Positions 10,501 through 16,769 of a DNA stretch of 36,059 bases are shown here, in pieces. Origin of the DNA: a bacterium UBP11_UBA4055 (GTDB lineage: Bacteria; UBA4055); NCBI GenBank assembly GCA_002382735.1, contig DFZN01000042.1, positions 1 to 36,059 of the forward strand. The letters run 5' to 3'. The notes under the pieces were generated by a model. The model searched no databases, was not told the DNA's origin, and saw nothing but the letters and a program-made list of their open reading frames with translations. A program made the translations under genes and the position numbers. The first letter of the stretch is position 1. Every line of letters starts with the position of its first letter.

Positions 10501-11404
10501 GCAACAAATCTTGAGTGTGGAATGTATTGAAATTAAAAATAGAGTAAGGACCTGTTTTCATTCCGTCGTGGAACATAAGATCATAAGGACATGTCTGAGA
10601 ACCTGCTTGTCCCATAAAAACACCATCAATATTTCCATAATATCTTGCTCCTGTCTGACCTTTATCTCCAATTGCATATACAGTATGACCAAGTTCGTGA
10701 ACTAATGTCATAACCCAGTCGTTAAAATTTAACCCACTGTCCATTTGAGTCCATGTATTATTACCCCAGACAACACCGCTATATCTATTAATATCAGGCT
10801 CAATGAAGTTTAGAAATTGTGTTTCCAAATAATCATCTTCTTTACTCCAGATTCCTCCTTCCCCACCGAATATCTCAGGTGCAATTGTGGTCGTAACATC
10901 TTCTAACTCATATTCTACTCTCGACTGTCTTACATCAGAATCAAGTGATTGGTAATAAGCTCTAGTACCTGTTAACTCCCACACTCCATTTCCATTATTG
11001 GGATTTTTTTGAAACTCAATCCGTAAATCCAGTTTTTCTTGTGACATTTTTGAAAAATAATGAGGTAAAGCTCTTTCTAAGTAATCCCAATAACTCAGTG
11101 TTATCGGGCTTCCACCATTATATAGGTATTCTCTAATTGGGACTTCTTCACCATTATCATCAATCCATGTAAACATCACCGGCATTGCTTTTGTGGGGTC
11201 AGTATCCTCGTATGTAAATTCCATTTTCATACCATCTACTTCACCTGCGTAATTCGTTATAAACAGATACACTGTTTTTTCTCCAAAAAGCGGTTCGAGG
11301 GGTGCACTTGCACTCGGTTCATTCTTAAAATCATGGACTGATAAATTTACCTGAGAAAACAGGCAGAAAGAAAGACTCATAACCACTAAAATAATTATCC
11401 TCAT
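7595..11404 (-). CDS. Secreted metalloprotease/beta-helix protein with T9SS sorting domain
   Basis: 1269 residues, secreted. A hydrophobic signal peptide (residues 1-18, ending FSQ) is followed by a protease-like region with H-E-L-G-H at 236-240 and 'TVYAIGD' after it, the zinc-binding HExxH of an M6-like or related peptidase; G246-D247 may give the third ligand. Residues about 560-1000 contain short hydrophobic rungs with N-rich turns ('NTFTGIDVGVGLSLTQSYGYILRNTIENF', 'NNIIKNNRYSGVYS'), typical of a right-handed parallel beta-helix (NosD/pectate lyase-like). About 1040-1110 looks TPR-like ('KSLKIYAKIIEKYPENEEA'). The C-terminus has NYPNPFNP, LNSGVYYYTIE and ends SKRMLLMK, a T9SS-type sorting domain. 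Start ATG with GGAG 8 nt upstream. The protease substrate is unknown. Confidence 0.85.
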   Translation of the reverse strand: MRIIILVVMSLSFCLFSQVNLSVHDFKNEPSASAPLEPLFGEKTVYLFITNYAGEVDGMKMEFTYEDTDPTKAMPVMFTWIDDNGEEVPIREYLYNGGSPITLSYWDYLERALPHYFSKMSQEKLDLRIEFQKNPNNGNGVWELTGTRAYYQSLDSDVRQSRVEYELEDVTTTIAPEIFGGEGGIWSKEDDYLETQFLNFIEPDINRYSGVVWGNNTWTQMDSGLNFNDWVMTLVHELGHTVYAIGDKGQTGARYYGNIDGVFMGQAGSQTCPYDLMFHDGMKTGPYSIFNFNTFHTQDLLHQGYITEDEILITPEDQTNQNYYQTGIKAIRANLTDDELADPNIYRAIKVPIEIDLNETDDWAYPIGSMVEKQHFLIEFRNGQGYDKISSLGNEGLCNGILISHVNNEDGGEGYPAMLDASIIDVEIATPYPETWGNGIDPYRNPDSTSTSYNGEYYNGRECPDWLDDFNYNQYQPQGGSSAYEKVETYGSCSLPTDFFNDTVRNKFTPSTRPSSCSWKMKDTHIGVYIDNIDYENDYANLRIYRNYWSLPLTEEYLAVNNDGKSVVGLDDYCYFGDNFSVDPGIQIWLGNGTEEMKATLVPGTDMVMKENSFLMLANNTMLRLEDSKLTFLSGSKYQPNDVAEIELEDSELNFNDGFVFCPLGEETLNRFDINVSGNSSIYNSDLELINNSLLIIRENSELVLKKGTNLRIPSGASLILEDNASLIIERGANLTIDPDAVLQFGEGAEVSLKWGSLFVMDGAINYGIGIYAEYGSSIYIRNSVFTNTGTGVRGTPSKCVIQNSTFEGCRAGVSIEGCDYMEITDNTFTGIDVGVGLSLTQSYGYILRNTIENFDKGIMVVSCSPLISNNIIKNNRYSGVYSVGLNSIPQLITTEKNAVLNNIISNNGQAAEGQISLSAQISVLQGSDIFMKHGWNNVFSNPINQQPEIPCLLAFKLVPEGVEDRIQLLYVQGNYWGSNMVNNDYFLTSAGYGVIYEPYSSSPFGELPLTTFYPEQDTKSYDLLIKAIEAELEGKYDKSLKIYAKIIEKYPENEEATVAYAKLSDSYTMEGLETFALIDTYNLLASTEDETVNRKFFKEMIVYSNLKSKRYDEAINVSQEMKNEAETEEEQILCDIDIVLANILKNGKSKVNGRRELDGFLSRLSGSSKDEPAGLESVILPEKSTLYQNYPNPFNPVTQIKFDLAKAGMVKLSVYNISGQKVAELTDGVLNAGRYSVEFDGSSLNSGVYYYTIETDGMTLSKRMLLMK

Positions 11405-11433
11405 TTTTCATATCTCCAAATTAATTTAACTTG

Positions 11434-11495
11434 AGACATGCCGAAATATTTATTATCTTATATTGGGGATAACGATAATGCTATTCGGCATGTCT
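11434..11495. repeat. Long imperfect hairpin upstream of the metalloprotease gene
   Basis: Perfect 12-bp outer arms agacatgccgaa (11434-11445) and ttcggcatgtct (11484-11495). Inside, attatc (11452-11457) pairs with gataat (11474-11479), and ttat (11458-11461) pairs with ataa (11469-11472), leaving a 7-nt loop and one bulged base. In total 22 base pairs lie within 62 nt. It lies 30 bp upstream of the metalloprotease ATG and has no T-run on either side, so it does not look like a simple terminator. Confidence 0.75.
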
Positions 11496-11502
11496 TTATC
11501 TG

Positions 11503-11547
11503 ACCGGTCGTAAATACTGTAATGTTCTTACGGAGGATGCGACCGGT
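11503..11547. repeat. Second inverted repeat (ACCGGTCG arms) in the same leader
   Basis: accggtcg (11503-11510) and cgaccggt (11540-11547) are perfect 8-bp inverted repeats 29 nt apart. An alternative inner pairing, cgtaa (11509-11513) with ttacg (11528-11532), shares two bases with the outer arm, so two competing structures are possible. The 5' arm on the minus strand lies within the small ORF at 11572-11528, and its partner lies after that ORF's stop. Confidence 0.65.
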
Positions 11548-11572
11548 ATTTTGTTTTACATTTCTTTGTCAT
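11528..11572 (-). CDS. Possible 14-residue leader peptide
   Basis: ATG at 11572 to TAA at 11528, reading M-T-K-K-C-K-T-K-Y-R-S-H-P-P. It is preceded by AGAGGAGA (11588-11581) at ideal spacing of 8 nt. The last codons overlap one arm of the inverted repeat at 11503-11547, so a translating ribosome would disrupt that hairpin. This is the layout of a regulatory leader peptide, but the ORF is short enough to occur by chance. No homologue is recognised. Confidence 0.3.
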   Translation of the reverse strand: MTKKCKTKYRSHPP

Positions 11573-11609
11573 TTTCCACTTCTCCTCTTTAACTTAGGAT
11601 TTTAGTTGT

Positions 11610-11615
11610 ATTATA
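11610..11615 (-). promoter_or_regulatory. Candidate -10 element for the metalloprotease transcript
   Basis: TATAAT on the minus strand (11615-11610), 38 nt upstream of the possible leader-peptide ATG and about 205 nt upstream of the metalloprotease ATG. No good -35 hexamer is visible at 16-18 nt, so this is weak. If real, the leader RNA would contain both inverted repeats. Confidence 0.25.
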
Positions 11616-11643
11616 TATTTTTACTGGGACGAAAAGAAATCGA

Positions 11644-11652
11644 CACCTCCTT
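11644..11652 (-). other. Orphan Shine-Dalgarno sequence after a stop codon
   Basis: AAGGAGGTG on the minus strand directly follows the TAA of the bladed-repeat gene ending at 11653, but no start codon lies within usable distance. The same sequence in the same position after the paralogue's stop (13138-13129) does serve the next gene. It looks like a relic of a tandem duplication. Confidence 0.5.
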
Positions 11653-13122
11653 TTATTTCAAATAAATCATCTTTTTATTTTTTACTTTTACCCCATCAAC
11701 CTCCAATTGATAATAATAAACACCTGAATTCAATCTACTCGCATTAAACATCACAGAATACCTTCCTTTTCCCATTTTATTATTAATCAGCTCAGACACC
11801 TTCTGTCCCTGTGAATTAAACACACTTATTTTTACATCAGAGATATTATCAAGAGCATACTCTATTGTAGTAAAATTATTAAAAGGGTTAGGATAATTCT
11901 GTGCTAATTCATAATTATTAATTGTTAATTGTTCATTATTAATTATACCAGTACAATTCCCCTCTTCATCAACTTTCATTACCCAAACATCCATCAAATC
12001 TTCACCAGCTATTATATACCCACCATCAATAGTTTGTTTGACTGATTTAGCCCAACCCGGCAATGTGTAAATAAATCCGTTAGCTTCATTTGTATCAAGT
12101 TTAGTATGTGTCTTTGTCCATAAAGTATCTCCGTCAGTATTTAACTTTACGATGAACATACCTGTATTAAGTCCATATTCACTAGTTTCAATATCATTTT
12201 CTCCGACAGCTAGATAATTATCGTCAATTGTTCCTATAATTGAATTGATTGTACTTGATTCATATTCGCTACCAATTCCATGATCAGCTACATATCTTTT
12301 TTCCCAAATAACATTACCATCATTATCAATTTTTGAAAAATACGATTCCTTCTCTGAGCTACCGGCTATAATAAAGTTAGAGCTATCAGATGAACATATA
12401 TTTCTGAAACCATGCAATTCGTCATACAATTTATTCCATACTTCATTCCCATTAGTGTCATATTTGACAGCCCAAGGCCATCCAAAAATAACAGGAGTGT
12501 TAAAATAAGAATACCTACCTACAACAATATAACCATTATTCGCTATTTCTAAATCATTATAATAACAATTATTCATTGTATCAACATTAGCTTCAAAAAA
12601 CCATAAAGAATCACAATTCCGATCAACTTTCATCAAGCCAGTTGGATGTGATGTTAATGCAATATAACCATCGTCAATTGCCTGTTTTATTCTTCCGACT
12701 CCCCCTAAGCTTTCATATCTTTTGTGCCAAAGATAATTACCATCTGCATCAAGTTTTAAAAAATATGCTCCGTTTTCATTTCCACTTATTATAAAGTCTC
12801 CTTCGAGAGTCTCAATTACACCACCAGCTACTCCGTTTACATATAAATTTGTAGAAAACAGCTTTGTCCATAGTGTATCTCCATAAGCATCAAGTTTAAG
12901 TATCCAAGAATGTTTCAACCACCAGTCAGTGCTGTAAGGTGCAAGCTCCATTTTGTAGCCAGCTACGACATAATTTCCATCTGTAGTTTCTATTACAGAG
13001 AAACTTGTATTGCCACCAAGGTCTCCACCTTTGTATGTCCTACTCCATTTGACCAGCTCCTCTGCAAAAAGCATGTAGAATGCCGCTATCAGTGTTAAGA
13101 ATACCGTAAATTTTATCTTCAT
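11653..13122 (-). CDS. Secreted bladed-repeat protein with T9SS sorting domain (paralogue B)
   Basis: 489 residues from ATG 13122. A GTG 9 bp further upstream is in frame, but it lies inside the AAAGGAGGTG ribosome binding site, so the ATG is preferred. Signal peptide residues 1-20 (KIKFTVFLTLIAAFYMLFA). The body is a series of about seven repeats of 45-60 residues with the pattern 'DGNYVVAG...KLDAYGDTLWTK.Y', resembling delta-60/beta-propeller-like blades found in large FCB secreted proteins. The C-terminus has NYPNPFN, LNSGVYYYQLEVDG and ends KKMIYLK, the T9SS-type sorting domain. It is a close paralogue of the gene 14 bp upstream (13137-14564). Cargo of SprA-dependent export is inferred; the ligand or partner is unknown. 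Confidence 0.85.
   Translation of the reverse strand: MKIKFTVFLTLIAAFYMLFAEELVKWSRTYKGGDLGGNTSFSVIETTDGNYVVAGYKMELAPYSTDWWLKHSWILKLDAYGDTLWTKLFSTNLYVNGVAGGVIETLEGDFIISGNENGAYFLKLDADGNYLWHKRYESLGGVGRIKQAIDDGYIALTSHPTGLMKVDRNCDSLWFFEANVDTMNNCYYNDLEIANNGYIVVGRYSYFNTPVIFGWPWAVKYDTNGNEVWNKLYDELHGFRNICSSDSSNFIIAGSSEKESYFSKIDNDGNVIWEKRYVADHGIGSEYESSTINSIIGTIDDNYLAVGENDIETSEYGLNTGMFIVKLNTDGDTLWTKTHTKLDTNEANGFIYTLPGWAKSVKQTIDGGYIIAGEDLMDVWVMKVDEEGNCTGIINNEQLTINNYELAQNYPNPFNNFTTIEYALDNISDVKISVFNSQGQKVSELINNKMGKGRYSVMFNASRLNSGVYYYQLEVDGVKVKNKKMIYLK
11906..11945 (-). repeat. AT-rich simple repeat encoding an INNEQLTINNYEL-type linker
   Basis: Near-repeats of AATTAATAATGAAC / AATTAACAATTAAT / AATTATGAATTA on the minus strand encode I-N-N-E-Q-L-T-I-N-N-Y-E-L directly before the sorting domain of the 489-residue protein. 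The paralogue at 13137-14564 has an unrelated linker at this position. Similar NNEQLTINN/NYELR-type peptides are familiar as translated intergenic-type repeats in FCB and other genomes. Confidence 0.55.
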
Positions 13123-13128
13123 GTTTCT

Positions 13129-13138
13129 CACCTCCTTT
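13129..13138 (-). promoter_or_regulatory. Shine-Dalgarno overlapping a stop codon; decides start of the 489-residue gene
   Basis: AAAGGAGGTG on the minus strand, 6 nt before the ATG at 13122. Its first two A residues are part of the TAA stop of the upstream paralogue, so translation of the two genes is probably coupled. Its presence makes the alternative GTG at 13131 (part of this element) an unlikely start. Confidence 0.8.
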
Positions 13139-14564
13139 ATTTTAAGTATAACATTCTTCTTGAATCCTTAATAATTCCGTTTATTTTTAACTGATAATAA
13201 TAAATCCCGCTATTAAGCATACTCCCGTCAAATGTAATTCCGTAATTACCTCTATTCTGCTTCCTATTAACAAGATTTTTCACAAATTGTCCATTTGAAT
13301 TATATATGCTTATATCCACTTCACAGTTTTCCCTCAAATTATATTCAATTGTTGTTTCACAATTGAATGGATTAGGATAATTCTGTTCTAGTGAATAATC
13401 TTCAACATTCCCGGCAAAATCCTGTTCGATTATGCCTACTGTGCCATTTTCATCAAGTTTCATAATATGAGTATAGTTATAAAAATCTCCGCCCGCAATA
13501 TAGCCGCCATCCGCAGTCTGCTTGCAGCCACCCAATATATCATCTGAATCATGAACAGGATGCCCGTAGACATGCCTCCATAAAGTATCCAATTTTTGAT
13601 CAAATTTAATAATACACCAGTCATAATTCGTACTGTATTCATCAGGTGTGTCAACTGTACCGGCACATATGAAATTGTTTTCATCAGCTATTCTAAATGA
13701 TCTCATAGATATTATCAAATCAGTATCAAAATATTTTACTGAAATTGTATCTCCCAATTGGTTTAGTTTTGCAATCAAGCGCTTGCCTATGATACCACCA
13801 CTACACATGTAAAAACTATCTGTTTTGCATATATCCGTTAATGACATGTTTTCATAAAGTTTATTCCTCAGTTCATTACCTGATGAATCTATTTTAACTA
13901 GTAGCGCATTTGATTGATAATCTGCTGTTTGAGAACTTCCAACAGCAATAAATTCATTATTATCTATTATAACTGATCTGAATTCAGAATTCACACCTAT
14001 TTCGTTTGTGACTGTCCATAACGAATCCCCGTTAGAGTCAAGTTTTATTAAAGAAGCGACCGTTATAGAATCATTTATCTGCTCCCTTCCTGCTATTATG
14101 TATCCTTTATCAGCTGTCTCCTTTATAACACTTCCGCGGGTATCACTCCCCAAACTGCCGTAAAATTTGCTCCAAACATAATTTCCGTCTTTATCGTATT
14201 TCAAAACCATTACTGCTCTGGACCGGCCGCTATATTCCGTCTCACCGGCAGCAATAAAATCACCGTCTGAATTCTCGATAACCGAGTAAATTCCATTGCC
14301 AAGAACATCACTAAGCATGAAAGCCCGTTCCCATTCCATATTACCGTATGCATCTATTTTAATTATTCTGGCATGTATATTATACCAGTCGACACCGAGT
14401 TGGTAGTAATACCAACCGCCGGCAATATATCCGCCGTCACTCGTTTGCTCAATGCTGAAAATACCATCACCGTAAGGTAATGGATAATCGTTTTCCCATG
14501 TAATGTATTCTTGTGCGTAGATTAATAGTGCCGTAATGATTACAAAGATTATTCTTATCTTCAT
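13137..14564 (-). CDS. Secreted bladed-repeat protein with T9SS sorting domain (paralogue A)
   Basis: 475 residues with a signal peptide (residues 1-17, MKIRIIFVIITALLIYA, then QEY). As in the adjacent paralogue, repeats with the core 'TSDGGYIAGGWYYY...IIKIDAYGNMEWERAF' recur about seven times, suggesting a beta-propeller or similar bladed fold. The C-terminal module has 'LEQNYPNPFNCETTIEYNL', 'LNSGIYYYQLKING' and the end SRRMLYLK, a T9SS-type sorting domain. ATG 14564 has AAGGATC upstream. It is the first gene of the paralogue pair; the intergenic region upstream is shared with the divergent glycosyltransferase genes. Function unknown; a surface or released protein is inferred from the signal and sorting domain. 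Confidence 0.85.
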   Translation of the reverse strand: MKIRIIFVIITALLIYAQEYITWENDYPLPYGDGIFSIEQTSDGGYIAGGWYYYQLGVDWYNIHARIIKIDAYGNMEWERAFMLSDVLGNGIYSVIENSDGDFIAAGETEYSGRSRAVMVLKYDKDGNYVWSKFYGSLGSDTRGSVIKETADKGYIIAGREQINDSITVASLIKLDSNGDSLWTVTNEIGVNSEFRSVIIDNNEFIAVGSSQTADYQSNALLVKIDSSGNELRNKLYENMSLTDICKTDSFYMCSGGIIGKRLIAKLNQLGDTISVKYFDTDLIISMRSFRIADENNFICAGTVDTPDEYSTNYDWCIIKFDQKLDTLWRHVYGHPVHDSDDILGGCKQTADGGYIAGGDFYNYTHIMKLDENGTVGIIEQDFAGNVEDYSLEQNYPNPFNCETTIEYNLRENCEVDISIYNSNGQFVKNLVNRKQNRGNYGITFDGSMLNSGIYYYQLKINGIIKDSRRMLYLK

Positions 14565-14675
14565 TTAAAGATCCTTAAATTGTTTATTGGTAATCATAAT
14601 AAATAACATCCCATACTCACTCAAACTTAAACATAAAATATAGCTACATAGCTTCATATCACCGGATCCATTTCC

Positions 14676-14713
14676 CAAATATATTATATTATAGAAAAAA
14701 AATAGAAAGTCAA
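14676..14713 (-). promoter_or_regulatory. Candidate promoter of the bladed-repeat gene pair
   Basis: On the minus strand, TTGACT (14713-14708) is followed by two overlapping candidate -10 boxes: TATAAT (14688-14683, 19-nt spacer) and TATATTTG (14683-14676, 24-nt spacer). The first is the better spaced. The leader would be about 115 nt. The region is very AT-rich, so the exact -10 is uncertain. Confidence 0.4.
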
Positions 14714-14763
14714 GTGCATAATTAATTATTTTTTTGAAAATATCACATTTCTAAAATTTATAT

Positions 14764-14793
14764 TTTGAATGACATTTTAATAGATTATATTTG
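14764..14793 (+). promoter_or_regulatory. Promoter of the glycosyltransferase pair, predicting a leaderless mRNA
   Basis: TTTGAA (14764-14769), a 16-nt spacer, then TATATT followed by TG (14786-14793). It also fits the Bacteroidetes pattern TTTG / TAnnTTTG with an 18-nt gap. A transcription start about 7 nt downstream falls at 14798-14800, on the ATG itself, and no Shine-Dalgarno sequence precedes that ATG. Confidence 0.55.
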
Positions 14794-14798
14794 AACGG

Positions 14799-15935
14799 AT
14801 GAAGAACAGGTATATTTTAATATTTCTGATAACCGCGCTCATGACCGTTTATTACGGCAGAATAGATTTATCATACGCACCGTGCTCGGACATCCCCGAC
14901 ATTCAGAACTACAGGCTGATGGCGCTTGCGTCGCCCGGATTCGATGAGACAGTTTCGAGGAATTTCGGATACAGGATACTTCTGCCTTACATCGCGGGAC
15001 TTATGCCTTTTGATGTTGATCTGAGCTTTTACATTATCACGCTTATAATGGCGTTTATGATCCCGTTCGTATTGTTCAGATTCTTTAAAGTTTACGGGCT
15101 TGGAGATGATACTTCTTTCTACCTCACCGTTCTCTTTCTTGCAGGCAGATATGTTTTCGGTTTTGCCGTGTGGAATTTTTACGATGTTCACGACCTTCTG
15201 ACACACATACTCATTCTGATCTTCCTGATAGCTTTGAAGAAAAATAATTTCCTGATTATGGGAACTGTTCTCGCGGCCGGAGTTACGAACAGAGAAACTG
15301 TGCTTTTTCTCGTGCCTGCCGCTGTATGGTACTATTTTATGGTAAAGAAAGACAAACATAACGGAATAAGGTTTCTGATCTCAGTTATCCCCGCACTTAT
15401 AATTCTTGCGGGTTTGAGGGCATTGATAGTTACCGAATCTGCTGCCGGCGAAGGACTGCTATATTCATTTGGAAAACTCAGGTTCGATGAAACGAATAAA
15501 CTTTTTGATCCGGTCACATACTACAGGATAATTAATACATTCATACCGCTTACATTCATACCTCTTGTGTTCTGGAAAGAGACTAAGGATTTCTTCCGGA
15601 AAAACATGCACTTTCTGATACTGGTAATAACCTACTACGCGAGCTGTTTTCTGGCAGGAGACACCGAAAGACTTATCGTACCCGTATTCCCCGTCTTCTT
15701 TCTGCTCCTCGGCGTGATATTCGAAAAATATCGTTTTTATGAACTTAAAGGGCGTATCTTAGTATTATCCGCATGCCTGATCTCAATCCCGCACCATATT
15801 TATTTCAGGTTCAGACTGCCCCACAGGAACTGGAAAGTGGCTGTATCGCTTATCACTCTTTCTGCTGTCACATATTATTTTTACAGATTAAAAAAGGCGA
15901 AAAGCAATGTTCTCGATAGTCATTCCGACATATAA
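14799..15935 (+). CDS. Polytopic membrane protein, GT-C glycosyltransferase-like
   Basis: 378 residues with about ten transmembrane segments. The first external loop, after a signal-anchor helix at residues 5-19, contains 'SDIPDIQNYR' with acidic residues D31 and D34, the position of catalytic acids in GT-C glycosyltransferases that use polyprenyl-phosphate sugars. 'NFGYRILLPYIAG' and 'GVTNRETVLFLVPA' are typical of polysaccharide-assembly membrane proteins of this class. It overlaps the following GT2 gene by 29 bp, so the two probably act together in surface glycan or glycoprotein assembly. The acceptor is unknown. An internal ATG (residue 15) would cut the first membrane segment, so the 14799 start is preferred. 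Confidence 0.7.
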   Translation: MKNRYILIFLITALMTVYYGRIDLSYAPCSDIPDIQNYRLMALASPGFDETVSRNFGYRILLPYIAGLMPFDVDLSFYIITLIMAFMIPFVLFRFFKVYGLGDDTSFYLTVLFLAGRYVFGFAVWNFYDVHDLLTHILILIFLIALKKNNFLIMGTVLAAGVTNRETVLFLVPAAVWYYFMVKKDKHNGIRFLISVIPALIILAGLRALIVTESAAGEGLLYSFGKLRFDETNKLFDPVTYYRIINTFIPLTFIPLVFWKETKDFFRKNMHFLILVITYYASCFLAGDTERLIVPVFPVFFLLLGVIFEKYRFYELKGRILVLSACLISIPHHIYFRFRLPHRNWKVAVSLITLSAVTYYFYRLKKAKSNVLDSHSDI

Positions 15936-16764
15936 CAGGCCCGAAGCACTCGAAAGAACGGTCAGTTCGATACTGCGGCTCGATATCAAGGACGGGTTCG
16001 AGATCGTGATAGTGAACGACTGTCCCGGATGCGGAACGAGCGGCTTCGGCGACACAAGGGTGACGGTCGTGAACAACGGACAGAATCTGGGACGCTCGAA
16101 GTCGAGGAACAGAGGCGCCGCGGTATGTAAGCACCCTGTGCTTTTCTTCATTGACGACGACATTGAGGTAAAAGAGAACCTGTTCGAGAAGCATCTGGCT
16201 GAATTTGAAAATGGCGCGGACGCCGTTTTTTCTAATGTCGTCAATGTAAGGACCGACGGAAAGTACTCGTTCCTGAACGAGTTTTTGAACACGCGCGGCG
16301 CCAACAGGTCCGGTTCCGTGCGCGAAGTCAGGAGCAATTACTTCACGACCGCGTTCTGCAGCATAAAAAAACCGTTCTTTGAGCGCATCGGAAAGTTCGA
16401 CGAGAATTTTGAAGGCTACGGCTGGGAAGATCCGGAACTCGGCTTAATGATAGCTGCTTCAGGCGGGAAATTATCTTTCGTGCGGACAAAGAATCTCTTG
16501 CACTATCACGACAAGGATGTATTCGAGTGGCTGGAACAGATAGAGAATTCAGGAAAGAACCTGAAATACCTCATCCAAAAGCATCCCGGATTTAAAAAAA
16601 TGATAAAATATAATATTCTAACTTCATTATTAGGAGCTGTTGCCTTCAATCCTCTTTTTATCTGGTCTGAAAGGCTGAAAGCGAAAAGTTCGAGAGGGTT
16701 TTTCGGCCGGATAAATTATTCCTACCTGTACTACTCGGCTATCAGAAAAAGCCTGATAAAATAG
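15907..16764 (+). CDS. Family 2 glycosyltransferase
   Basis: 285 residues. The N-terminus 'FSIVIPTYNRPEALERTVSSIL' is the nucleotide-sugar-binding start of a GT-A fold. Nucleotide contacts follow at 'IVNDCPG', the DxD-type metal motif is D83-D84-D85 ('FFIDDDIEV'), and W173-E174-D175 ('GYGWEDPELGL') supplies the catalytic acidic residue of the galactosyltransferase-type C-terminal half. It transfers a sugar from a nucleotide donor, at the inner face of the membrane. It overlaps the GT-C-like gene by 29 bp. The ribosome binding site AAGGCG lies 9 nt upstream of the ATG. It ends 5 bp from the convergent xseA stop with no terminator between them. The donor and linkage cannot be told from sequence. 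Confidence 0.9.
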   Translation: MFSIVIPTYNRPEALERTVSSILRLDIKDGFEIVIVNDCPGCGTSGFGDTRVTVVNNGQNLGRSKSRNRGAAVCKHPVLFFIDDDIEVKENLFEKHLAEFENGADAVFSNVVNVRTDGKYSFLNEFLNTRGANRSGSVREVRSNYFTTAFCSIKKPFFERIGKFDENFEGYGWEDPELGLMIAASGGKLSFVRTKNLLHYHDKDVFEWLEQIENSGKNLKYLIQKHPGFKKMIKYNILTSLLGAVAFNPLFIWSERLKAKSSRGFFGRINYSYLYYSAIRKSLIK

Positions 16765-16769
16765 CCTGA

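Noticed and set aside
13123..13131. GTG start three codons upstream for the 489-residue gene
   Set aside because: The GTG is itself part of the Shine-Dalgarno sequence AAAGGAGGTG; the ATG at 13122 gives a cleaner signal peptide.
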